44,691 bases of DNA from a virus: the IMG/VR virus record IMGVR_UViG_3300032562_000056, positions 1-44,691 of that record; one strand, written 5' to 3'. This document shows positions 15,461 to 22,455 of the stretch, one piece after another. The translations under genes and the position numbers were made by a program. Positions within the stretch are counted from its first letter, which is position 1; each line of letters begins with the position of its first letter. The notes below the pieces were generated by a model that ran no database searches, was not told the DNA's origin, and was given only the letters and a program-made list of their open reading frames with translations.

Positions 15461-16071
15461 ATGTAAAAATGTTTGGTTTTCGCTGCCTGGTGGAACACTA
15501 CCGGCCCAAGTCCTCCTCGTCGCAGATCATCCTGCCTGACGCCGCCCAGCAGGCGGATACGCACCGGATGGGCAAAGTGGTCTCCGTGGGCACCGATCCC
15601 AAAAAGACGTCGGTCGTCAAGCCCGGCGACATCGTGATGTTCCAGATCAACTCGGTCATGGAGAACACGCAGAAGTACGTGCTGGACGGCAGGCACTACA
15701 TGAATCTGCACCAGGGCGACATCATCGGTCGGCTGACCGGCGACGAGGTCACGCTGCCAAATTTCGAGATGGTGGGCGACTACGTCCTGCTCAAGCACTT
15801 TTTCCGCGAGTCCGGCTCACCAATCATCCTGCCGGAACATGTCATGCGCCAGTCCACGCCGGAGTTCATCTACTTCAAGGTGCTCAAGAAAGGGTCGACC
15901 GTGACCAAGCCGGTGGAGGAGGGCGACGAAGTGGTGGCCAACCTCGGCAAGCTGACTCCGATTTTCTTCGTGGAGCGGCTGAAGGACGGCACTTCCAACA
16001 ATCAGGAGTTCTGCTACACGCACCAGGACTGGCTGGACGGCAAGGTCATAAAAGACAGCGCCGAACCGTAG
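15457..16071 (+). CDS. Co-chaperonin-like protein with two GroES-type domains
   Basis: A 204-aa protein. Residues about 5-95 follow GroES: RCLVEHYRP, SSQIILPDAAQ (mobile-loop position), GKVVSVGTD, VKPGDIVMFQI, then YMNLHQGDIIGRL. A second, more divergent copy covers about 105-190: VGDYVLLKHFF, SPIILPEHV, FKVLKKGS, VEEGDEVVANLG. GroES is about 95 aa, so this is a tandem fusion. Phage GroES analogues (T4 gp31, RB49 CocO) replace host GroES to fold the major capsid protein; a two-domain form like plant Cpn20 would make an unusual ring. It is coupled to primase by a 4-bp overlap. The alternative is a beta-barrel virion or regulatory protein sharing the fold. Confidence 0.68.
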   Translation: MNVKMFGFRCLVEHYRPKSSSSQIILPDAAQQADTHRMGKVVSVGTDPKKTSVVKPGDIVMFQINSVMENTQKYVLDGRHYMNLHQGDIIGRLTGDEVTLPNFEMVGDYVLLKHFFRESGSPIILPEHVMRQSTPEFIYFKVLKKGSTVTKPVEEGDEVVANLGKLTPIFFVERLKDGTSNNQEFCYTHQDWLDGKVIKDSAEP

Positions 16072-16074
16072 TTA
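16068..16074 (+). promoter_or_regulatory. GTAGTTA start-proximal motif (before 1119-aa gene)
   Basis: GTAGTTA starts 11 nt before GTG 16079 and overlaps the stop codon of the previous gene. With the following GGG it could also serve as a weak ribosome binding site. Confidence 0.4.
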
Positions 16075-16078
16075 GGGC

Positions 16079-19000
16079 GTGGTCATTGAACTGCGCTATA
16101 ATAGCAGGCCCCTGCCTGCCACCCTGGTCTGTCAGCACCGCTACGAGCTTAAGGCGTTCGTCAACAACGCCCAAGTGGTTCCGAAGCGCTGGTTGGTGCT
16201 GTGCAACAACGCCACGCTTGCTTCCGGCGTCAGCAGCCCGATTGTTTTCACGCCCGTACAGGCGCTGCCGCACACGATCACGGTCACAGTGCCGGTTGAG
16301 TTCGGCTACCAGAACGCGGTGTTTACCGTCAACGCCGCTTCGACCGTCGGTTCCACCTATGTCGGCGTGACCTGGAGCAAGGTCAGCTTCGACCCGGGCG
16401 ACCCGGGCGAGGCGGCCATTGTCGCCGCCAGCGCTTCCGGGCAGGCGGCAGGGACCTTCTCCTGGACGCTGCTGCTCAACAACACCCAGGTGCAGACCGG
16501 CAACGGTCCCGGGGTCTCCATCCAGTCGATGGAAAGCGGGCTGTACCGCCTCCAGGGCACGGCCACTTGCTCTGACGGCACCGTGCTGGCGTTTGACAGC
16601 GCCGTGACCGTCTCCGGAGCCGTGACGAACCGCTCCGCCGTTCCTCTGCCCGCCCCCAGCACCTCGCTGGTCTATCTGGGTGACGTTTACAGCGACGAAT
16701 TCAACGGCGGTCCAGGTACGGCCACCTACTTCCCCTATCAGCTGATTTCGCACACCCAGGACACGTACTTGCTCCCGGGAACCACCCACTATGCCGCCGC
16801 CGTGGTCAACTTGGCGGACGGCACGATCCCGCCGGAAGTGGTGCTCCGGACCAAGGCGGCCAACTGGGCGCTGCTGGGCTTCCCGGCGGGCTTGCAAGGC
16901 GAGGATGTCGGCTACGATTACGGCATCGGCATGCCGCCCGTGCCCGCGCCCGCCGATTACCGCGTCCAGTCCACGGTGGACGCCTGGCTGCCCCGGGCCA
17001 CGGACGCCGGGTCGGCCAGCTGGCTGGCGTTTAACTTTCGGGTGCGCCTGAGCTGCTACCGGCAAGTGGCAAACATTTACCAGTATACCAGGTGCCCCTA
17101 CAGCGCTTATCCCGGCGGGTCCGGGCTGCGGGCACGCCGGTTGGCGGCCCTGTTCACCAACGCCGATTTGCAGCTGGACGTGAACTACGGTAAAAACCGG
17201 CTGGGCACAGGCGATGCGATCATTTCCTACTCGACGCCGCTGACCACCAACATTCCGCTGATGACGCTGGACGTTGCAGGCAGCCCCAACTCGACGCCGT
17301 ATTACACGAACACTTTCTTCACAGACAGCAACAACTACGCGATTTATGAGGCGTACGGCCAGCCGAATGTATACGCCAAGGCCGTGGCAGGCATTGAAGG
17401 CATCCGGCCAGCCTATTTTTCGCTGCTGACTTATGACGGCTACCCGCTTATCTGCAACCGGGTCAAGCGTCTGTACGGCAGTCTGGTGGTTTACCTGGTG
17501 GACGGGGCGCTGTACGCCGGGTCGGTGGTCACTGTCACCGTGTGGAAAACCGGCTCCAGCGCCAGCGCGACCTTCAGCGGCACGGTGCCGGTGACGGTGT
17601 ATGCGAACACCGCGTCCACGTTTGCCCAGGCGCTGGTGATCCCGGTGAACTTGAGCGACTACCAGTTCGACGAAACGGGGGTGGTCATTGACTTTGCCGT
17701 GTCCGAGTCCGGGGCGGTGCAAACCGCGCTGCCGTCGCCCGTGCCGGTGCCGGTGACCAGCGCCACGTCCTTGTACTCCACGGCCTACCATCCTACCGTC
17801 GCCTTTGACGGAGCCTGCTATTCTAATCCGGTGCCGGTGCCTATCTTCGTAGACGGACAGAGCGGGCCGGTGGTGGTCGTCACAGGCTGCCAGGACCCGG
17901 CGTGCGGACCGCAAGGGCTGTACTGTTACGCCCCGGTCTATGGCGCGGGCGCGCCGGTGCAGCTGATCCAGCCGCTGGGCTTTCCTGCGCCCTACGTCTC
18001 GTACGGCACCCAGCCGTACTCCTGCTACCGGCTGTCGTCGTTCCTTTCCGAATACAGCGGCACCGGTCCGGCGCTGGTGGCGTACCCAAACAGCGTTCCA
18101 TGTGGAACACCGTATCTCTACACGGAGTGCCCGGTGGTCCCGGTGCCCAATCCCAGCGAGTCTGGAGCGGACCTGGAGTACCAGCCTGCGCCCACCCAGA
18201 TGCTGGTGATTTATCCGCCCAGCTCGTCCCCGCACGCGGCGGTGGAGTACAACAATCGGTACTACAGCTACACCGGCACTTTGCTTCCGTCCAGCTACGA
18301 GCTGGTGGTCAGCGCAGGCAGCGTGACTCCCAGCCTGAATTGTTACGGCGCGGCCTACAGCGGCACGACGCAGGGTTCAACCTACCTCTACCGCGACGCG
18401 GAAACCGGAGTGCCGGTCTCAGTCAGCTTCCCGCACCTGGATGTCGGCTTGCCGGTGTATGGCGTGGCGGCCTCGGCGCTGGACGAGGGCCTGGTCGGTG
18501 CGACCGCTGGGTCGGCCACGGCGGTTTTCAACGGGGACGAGACATACCTTTTTACCTCCACCGGCACGGTCACTATGGCCGTAAACGTCGGACTGCCGGG
18601 CGTCTACAAAGAGCTGGTGGTGGACCACAACGGAACCGAAATCAGCCACAACTTGGGTGTGTCGACGGTCAAGGTTTTGCCCTTGTTTCCCAGCGATACC
18701 GTGAGCTTGGTGCTGTCCGACCAGAACGGCATGACTGGACAGTTCCGAGGCATGCCGGTGGACGTAAGCTGGACGCCGCAGATCACGCTGCCGCGCCTCT
18801 ATGCTTCGGTGATCTACCGGCTGCCCTCTGCCAGCGCGCTGAAAGCCCTGGGATTTTGCGGCTATACGGAGCAGGCTTCCTACGCGTTTTACGACAGCCT
18901 GCCCGCCACCGAGCCAGTCTCCGGGCTGCTAAATCCGGACGGCCTGGTGACCGTGGTCAGCCAGGGCACGGAATACCTGCTGGTGGCCATGTCCGGCACG

Positions 19001-19438
19001 GGCGACTTTGGGCTGCCGATGCCGCCGAACGTGACGGCGTATGCCGGGCAGCTGCTGAGCGGGCGGGTGCAGTTCAACTTTTACACCGGCAGGTCCGCGA
19101 CCGGCGCGCACGGCGAGATGGACGCTTGGTTCAGCTACAGCGGCAGCGTGCCCGCGACTTTGTACACACAGTACCACACCCTGAACAGCGCGGGCGTGGC
19201 CATGCAGGCGGCCATCACCGACACGACCCGGAATGCGTATACCGTGCTGAGTGGCGGCTTTGGCCACAGCCCGAGTCGCTACAGCAGCAGCGCGGGCCAG
19301 TTGATCTCGGCGGAGAATACGTCGGACTCGGTGGTCGTGAACGGCACGCAGTACAGCTACGTGGCACCGGACTATGGTCTGGCGTACAACGTGGTGTCCG
19401 CGTCGGCGGTGACAGCGGAGGCAATCAGCCCGGACTGA
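16079..19438 (+). CDS. Large beta-rich virion/tail fibre-like protein (1119 aa)
   Basis: Start GTG 16079, 8 nt after the previous stop. The protein is Ser/Thr/Tyr/Val/Gly rich and reads as repeated beta-sandwich units: an Ig-like N-terminus (RPLPATLVCQHRYELKAF; VPVEFGYQNAVFTV), then a second unit at about 95-180 (SWTLLLNNTQVQTG; GLYRLQGTATCSDGT). A cysteine- and proline-rich middle (about 580-720, with CQDPACGPQGLYC and CGTPYLYTECPVVPVPNP) may be disulfide-bonded. The end (about 950-1119) has lectin-like stretches (FSYSGSVPATLYTQYHT; NAYTVLSGGFGHSPSRY). No signal peptide or membrane segment is evident. It is not related at motif level to a named fibre. The composition suggests an adhesin or whisker, and a possible glycosylation substrate. 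Confidence 0.55.
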   Translation: MVIELRYNSRPLPATLVCQHRYELKAFVNNAQVVPKRWLVLCNNATLASGVSSPIVFTPVQALPHTITVTVPVEFGYQNAVFTVNAASTVGSTYVGVTWSKVSFDPGDPGEAAIVAASASGQAAGTFSWTLLLNNTQVQTGNGPGVSIQSMESGLYRLQGTATCSDGTVLAFDSAVTVSGAVTNRSAVPLPAPSTSLVYLGDVYSDEFNGGPGTATYFPYQLISHTQDTYLLPGTTHYAAAVVNLADGTIPPEVVLRTKAANWALLGFPAGLQGEDVGYDYGIGMPPVPAPADYRVQSTVDAWLPRATDAGSASWLAFNFRVRLSCYRQVANIYQYTRCPYSAYPGGSGLRARRLAALFTNADLQLDVNYGKNRLGTGDAIISYSTPLTTNIPLMTLDVAGSPNSTPYYTNTFFTDSNNYAIYEAYGQPNVYAKAVAGIEGIRPAYFSLLTYDGYPLICNRVKRLYGSLVVYLVDGALYAGSVVTVTVWKTGSSASATFSGTVPVTVYANTASTFAQALVIPVNLSDYQFDETGVVIDFAVSESGAVQTALPSPVPVPVTSATSLYSTAYHPTVAFDGACYSNPVPVPIFVDGQSGPVVVVTGCQDPACGPQGLYCYAPVYGAGAPVQLIQPLGFPAPYVSYGTQPYSCYRLSSFLSEYSGTGPALVAYPNSVPCGTPYLYTECPVVPVPNPSESGADLEYQPAPTQMLVIYPPSSSPHAAVEYNNRYYSYTGTLLPSSYELVVSAGSVTPSLNCYGAAYSGTTQGSTYLYRDAETGVPVSVSFPHLDVGLPVYGVAASALDEGLVGATAGSATAVFNGDETYLFTSTGTVTMAVNVGLPGVYKELVVDHNGTEISHNLGVSTVKVLPLFPSDTVSLVLSDQNGMTGQFRGMPVDVSWTPQITLPRLYASVIYRLPSASALKALGFCGYTEQASYAFYDSLPATEPVSGLLNPDGLVTVVSQGTEYLLVAMSGTGDFGLPMPPNVTAYAGQLLSGRVQFNFYTGRSATGAHGEMDAWFSYSGSVPATLYTQYHTLNSAGVAMQAAITDTTRNAYTVLSGGFGHSPSRYSSSAGQLISAENTSDSVVVNGTQYSYVAPDYGLAYNVVSASAVTAEAISPD

Positions 19439-19440
19439 CA

Positions 19441-19469
19441 ACAAAAAGGCGCTCCCTTGCGGGAGCGCC
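19441..19469 (-). terminator. Rho-independent terminator for the minus-strand 186-aa gene
   Basis: A perfect 9-bp stem (GGCGCTCCC at 19448-19456 with GGGAGCGCC at 19461-19469) and a 4-nt loop. Read on the minus strand it is followed by TTTTTGTTGT, so it is a canonical intrinsic terminator for the gene ending at 19491. Read on the plus strand there is no U-tract, so it should work poorly after the 1119-aa gene. It is the clearest terminator in the window. Confidence 0.85.
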
Positions 19470-19490
19470 CATGTCAGAGGCTAGACCAAA

Positions 19491-20051
19491 TTAGAGCGTG
19501 GGCGTGGTCGGATCGAGCAGGCCGGAACCGGCTTGCGTGGTCGTCGCCGTGTTGGGCAACACGTTGGCCGCAAAGCCACCCCACTTCTTGATCAGTTCGT
19601 TGCGATTCCAGCCGTCATCGTAGCCCCAGCTCCGACGGCCCACCGCGACGATGTCGATCTGCGCCCCGCGCAAATCGCTCTTGTTGCGGAGCACGGCGGA
19701 GATGTTGACCGTGGTGTTGCCGGAGCCGAAGAAGCAGACGCGCTTGTTCAGCAACGCGTAGTGGCGGGTGGTTGTGCCACCGGGAGCCACCACGAAGCCT
19801 TGGAAGTTCTGCTGGGAGGCGTTCGGGGAGTAGTTCACGCCCGCCGAGCTGGAGACGTACGTGGTGTCGATGGTCGCGAAGCCGGAGGGCGACGTTTTGC
19901 CGTCGTACTGGGCCAAGCGGATCACCGCGTAGTTGGGACCGGTGTTCTCGAACACGAAGTCAATCGCGCCCAAACGGTCGTTAGCCGACTCGGCGTACCC
20001 CTGGAACTGGGTGGCGTCCGTGCCGAAGGGGACAGAGCTTACTTGATTCAC
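19491..20051 (-). CDS. Probable abundant virion protein (decoration or minor structural)
   Basis: A 186-aa protein from GTG 20051, preceded by AGGAAA at a proper 6-nt distance, the best ribosome binding site seen. Beta-rich and polar: GAIDFVFENTGPNYAVIRLAQYDGK, then FQGFVVAPGGTTTRHYALLNKRVCFFGSGNTTVNISAVLRNKSDLRGAQIDIVAVGRRSWGYD are recognisable only as beta strands (positions about 28-155). No family recognised. A stand-alone gene with a good ribosome binding site, a 130-bp leader region and a strong terminator is what is expected for a highly made particle protein such as a capsid decoration protein. The role is inferred from these expression features only. Confidence 0.55.
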   Translation of the reverse strand: MNQVSSVPFGTDATQFQGYAESANDRLGAIDFVFENTGPNYAVIRLAQYDGKTSPSGFATIDTTYVSSSAGVNYSPNASQQNFQGFVVAPGGTTTRHYALLNKRVCFFGSGNTTVNISAVLRNKSDLRGAQIDIVAVGRRSWGYDDGWNRNELIKKWGGFAANVLPNTATTTQAGSGLLDPTTPTL

Positions 20052-20182
20052 AATTATTTCCTATGGTTGTTGGTTATTGTTTCAGGCTCAGCCTAGCTAC
20101 AGCGAGGATTGCGCCTTTATTTGCACACCATAACCACCTGTGTCCTCCCCACTGCGGCTATTAAAATTGAAGTGCAATTTGC

Positions 20183-21208
20183 TTAGATGTCAGCCAGCAG
20201 CTTTCCCATGGCCAGCAGCTCGTCCGCAGGCAGGTCGACACCCTCCGCCGGGACCAGCTCCAGATAGCGGCGCAGGACGCCGTCGAAGCTCCAGTCCTTT
20301 TCTTCGACCTGCTCCACGGACTGGGTGTCGTAATTGTAGACGCCAAGGCCGCGACTGAAAGCCGGGTGGGCGAAAAACTGCTCCGCCTCCTCGTGCGAGG
20401 TCAGGTTGACCCGGTAGCGGTGCTCGTCCAGCGTGCTCGTCAGGGCCTGGAACTGCTTGAGCGTCACTTCCCGGTATTCCGGGTAGCCGAGCAGAGGCAC
20501 CCACTCGACGCTGAAGTCCTTGGTGTCTACAATCGCCAAGCGCTTGGCCTGGCCGCGCTCGCCCCAGTCCTGCTCAAAGGGGCTGCCGACGTAGTGTATC
20601 CGGTCCGTCAGGCTCTGGGGCTGGTGGATGTGGCCCAGCAGCACCAAGTCAAAGCCAGTGAGTGCGTCCTTGGGGATGCCAGTGGCCGCCTCCGTGTTGT
20701 TCAGCTTGGCTCCCTTGACCTGGAAATGGCCGAACAGGATTTTGCGTCCGCGATGCTTGCTGGACTCGGCGGCGATCCAGGCGGCCAGCTCCTTGTGGTC
20801 CGCCGGGTAGGAGCAAAAGAAGAGCTTGCAGCCGTTGACGGTCAGGATTTCCCGGTCCTGGGTGACGTTGAAGTAGGGGGCAAACAGCCGCCAGACGCTG
20901 ATGGTAGTGTCTCGCATGAACTGCTCGTGGTTGCCGATCAGCTTGTAGTTGTAGGCGTAGTTGGTCTCGTTCGGCAGCTGGGCCAGACCGGCGCACAGCA
21001 CGTCCAGGGTGGGCACCGGCAGGGAGGACCGGTCGTCGGTGGTGTCGCCCAGATCGACCACCCCGTCGCATTTGTGCTCTTTGTAGACACGTACCAGGTC
21101 GCGGTAGAACCGCTCGATCCGGTAGTGTTGCAGCGGCGTGTCCGGCTGGGTGTAGCACAGGTCGGAACCGTCGGTGGCTTGCAGGTCAGCGTAAACAAGT
21201 AGGCGCAT
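20183..21208 (-). CDS. SbcD/Mre11-like metallophosphoesterase (T4 gp47-like)
   Basis: A 341-aa nuclease-type metallophosphoesterase for DNA end processing and recombination, normally paired with an SMC-like ATPase (gp46/SbcC). Motifs run in order: ADLQATDG (motif I, D8), DGVVDLGDTTDDR (GD), LIGNHEQF (GNH), LFGHFQVKG (H), and LLGHIHQP (GHxH), then YVGSPFEQDWGERG, typical of Mre11/SbcD. Motif I usually reads DxH; here it is DLQ, a His-to-Gln change that would alter one metal ligand. No gp46 partner lies in the window. CGTTCTTAG ends 4 nt before the ATG at 21208. The C-terminal 100 aa match the capping domain region in position only. Confidence 0.85.
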   Translation of the reverse strand: MRLLVYADLQATDGSDLCYTQPDTPLQHYRIERFYRDLVRVYKEHKCDGVVDLGDTTDDRSSLPVPTLDVLCAGLAQLPNETNYAYNYKLIGNHEQFMRDTTISVWRLFAPYFNVTQDREILTVNGCKLFFCSYPADHKELAAWIAAESSKHRGRKILFGHFQVKGAKLNNTEAATGIPKDALTGFDLVLLGHIHQPQSLTDRIHYVGSPFEQDWGERGQAKRLAIVDTKDFSVEWVPLLGYPEYREVTLKQFQALTSTLDEHRYRVNLTSHEEAEQFFAHPAFSRGLGVYNYDTQSVEQVEEKDWSFDGVLRRYLELVPAEGVDLPADELLAMGKLLADI

Positions 21209-21283
21209 GGGACTAAGAACGTGGCGGCAAGGTTTGATTGAAAATCAACCGGCGGAGCGGCATTTCAGGCTTTTACGCAGTTT

Positions 21284-21290
21284 GGTTCTT
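21284..21290 (+). promoter_or_regulatory. GGTTCTT element upstream of a three-gene run
   Basis: GGTTCTTATT starts 27 nt before ATG 21311 in the intergenic gap between the divergent phosphoesterase gene and the small genes. It matches the element before 30133, 38348 and others. Confidence 0.35.
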
Positions 21291-21310
21291 ATTCGCGTGA
21301 TGGTTAATCT

Positions 21311-21514
21311 ATGACACTGTACGCCCTGTCGGTAAACGGTAAAGAGGTCTGTCGGGTGTCCACAGTGGACCGCCCCTGGATGCCCTTGGCTACGAAGTTG
21401 CCGCCAGTCTGGCTGCGCGGCCTGGTTACGCGCGCCTGGCGGAGCCACTTTCGACAGGATACCGTGTATTTAGGCTGGAATGAACGAAGCACAACTGGCA
21501 CGGCTGCTAATTGA
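21311..21514 (+). CDS. Small protein of unknown function
   Basis: A 67-aa frame from ATG 21311 that overlaps the next gene by 35 bp. The first 55 residues look protein-like (MTLYALSVNGKEVCRV, PVWLRGLVTRAW) with a small beta start and a Trp/Arg-rich middle; the last ten lie in the overlap. No family recognised. It fills the only gap between the divergent phosphoesterase gene and the 122-aa gene, and a GGTTCTT element lies upstream. The long overlap lowers confidence. Confidence 0.4.
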   Translation: MTLYALSVNGKEVCRVSTVDRPWMPLATKLPPVWLRGLVTRAWRSHFRQDTVYLGWNERSTTGTAAN

Positions 21515-21848
21515 AGATTTGCCCCAAAAGACCGGAAAACTCGACAAGAAAGTCGGTGTTCTGGGGACGCGCATGCTGCTTCAGATTCAGTCGGTTCCCT
21601 CTCTGCTGGCGCACCTGGTTGACTTTTCCGTGGGCGATCCCGGGCCGGAAGGCAAGGTCAAGATTCAGTTCGATTTCCTGAAGCTGCCCAAGGAGATCAT
21701 CCCGGAGCTGGAAAAGCTCCTGTCGGTGGACTACTTCAAAGGCTACCGGCTGCTGAAATACGTCAAAAACGGGCAGGCGCGCACCGGCCTGGAGGTGGAA
21801 GTATCACCGCAGGACCTGCCGGGCAGCGCTTACGACTACTCCAACTGA
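21480..21848 (+). CDS. Conserved-looking small protein of unknown function (122 aa)
   Basis: A 122-aa alpha/beta protein starting MNEAQLARLLIEDLPQK. It has a helical middle (TRMLLQIQSVPSLLAHLVDF), a KIQFDFLKLPKEIIPELEKLLS block and a C-terminal strand pair (YRLLKYVKNGQARTGLEVEV). No cysteine cluster or catalytic motif. TTTAGG lies 8-13 nt before the start as a possible ribosome binding site. Its stop overlaps the next start (TGATG), so the two are probably co-translated. Function not recognised. Confidence 0.7.
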   Translation: MNEAQLARLLIEDLPQKTGKLDKKVGVLGTRMLLQIQSVPSLLAHLVDFSVGDPGPEGKVKIQFDFLKLPKEIIPELEKLLSVDYFKGYRLLKYVKNGQARTGLEVEVSPQDLPGSAYDYSN

Positions 21849-22156
21849 TGTCGCTGCTGGCTAAAAAAGTGGCGGGAACCTTCGTGCCGGACGAGTCCAG
21901 CAAGCTGCCCGCTACCTTGGCCTGGGCCACGGAAAATTGCCGCACAGGCCGCCTGGCCTCTTCGGTGCGCACCTTTTGCCAGGAGCAGGCGGAGCCGCTT
22001 GATCCGGCGCTGGTGCTGGTGGAGAGCCTGGAGTCGGACCGGCTGCACTGTCGCATCTCGTGTCGCTGCTGCGATCACGAGTCGGCGGAGACTTTCCCGG
22101 TGGACGTGCGCTTTACGCTGGACCCCCGAACCGGGAAAGCCTGCCGCGTAGACTAG
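21848..22156 (+). CDS. Small cysteine-containing protein of unknown function (102 aa)
   Basis: A 102-aa frame whose ATG shares one base with the previous stop. A cluster CRISCRCC around residues 70-77 and further cysteines (C32, C45, C99) suggest a metal or disulfide site. The rest is mixed (SSVRTFCQEQAEPLDPALVLVESLE, then FPVDVRFTLDP). Its stop overlaps the stop of the convergent ribbon-helix-helix-like gene by 4 bp, which supports the frame. No family recognised. Confidence 0.6.
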   Translation: MSLLAKKVAGTFVPDESSKLPATLAWATENCRTGRLASSVRTFCQEQAEPLDPALVLVESLESDRLHCRISCRCCDHESAETFPVDVRFTLDPRTGKACRVD

Positions 22157-22386
22157 CTTGCGCTGGTTTCGGCGTGAATGTCCAGGTCCACCAGGGCGTG
22201 CTTGGGATTGGCGAATTTGAGCCGTCCCTCAAGGAAGTCACAGACCCACTTGCGGCACAGGCTCTTTTCACTCTTAACGTACGACACCGGCTGGCGCTTG
22301 AAGACCTCCTCCAGTTTCTTTTTCTGGGCGGTAGTCAGGCGGAAGCTGATGACGTTTGATTTCAAAAGGACTTTCTTTTTCTTCAT
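22153..22386 (-). CDS. Ribbon-helix-helix-like small DNA-binding protein
   Basis: A 77-aa basic protein from ATG 22386; a longer frame reaching 23169 runs antisense through the portal gene and is not credible. The N-terminus is KKKKVLLKS, then NVISFRLTTAQKKKLEEVF, where a short beta strand followed by two helices fits the Arc/MetJ ribbon-helix-helix pattern, and a second helix (SLCRKWVCDFLEGRL). Such proteins bind operators as dimers. It is transcribed divergently from the portal gene with a 69-bp shared upstream region that holds TGTTCT elements in both directions, so it could control structural gene expression. Start has no clear Shine-Dalgarno sequence. Fold is inferred from pattern. Confidence 0.58.
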   Translation of the reverse strand: MKKKKVLLKSNVISFRLTTAQKKKLEEVFKRQPVSYVKSEKSLCRKWVCDFLEGRLKFANPKHALVDLDIHAETSAS

Positions 22387-22431
22387 ACGTCTACAGAGAA
22401 CAGGATCGCGCGCGCCTTGGACAGAGAAATT

Positions 22432-22450
22432 TGTTCTTTTTCTGTAGTTA
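22432..22450 (+). promoter_or_regulatory. TGTTCTT plus GTAGTTA double motif before portal
   Basis: TGTTCTT at 22432-22438 and GTAGTTA at 22444-22450 precede ATG 22456; the second lies 12 nt from the start. This is one of two sites (with 39958-39990) where both recurring motifs occur together. Confidence 0.4.
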
Positions 22451-22455
22451 AGACT

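Noticed and set aside
16046-18235. Long minus-strand frame of 729 codons
   Set aside because: Antisense to the 1119-aa fibre-like gene; composition (Arg/His/Gly/Val rich, no motifs) is what the opposite strand of GC-rich coding DNA gives.
17902-19494. Plus-strand frame of 530 codons in another frame
   Set aside because: Overlaps the fibre-like gene; Arg/Gly/Gln-rich shadow with no domain.
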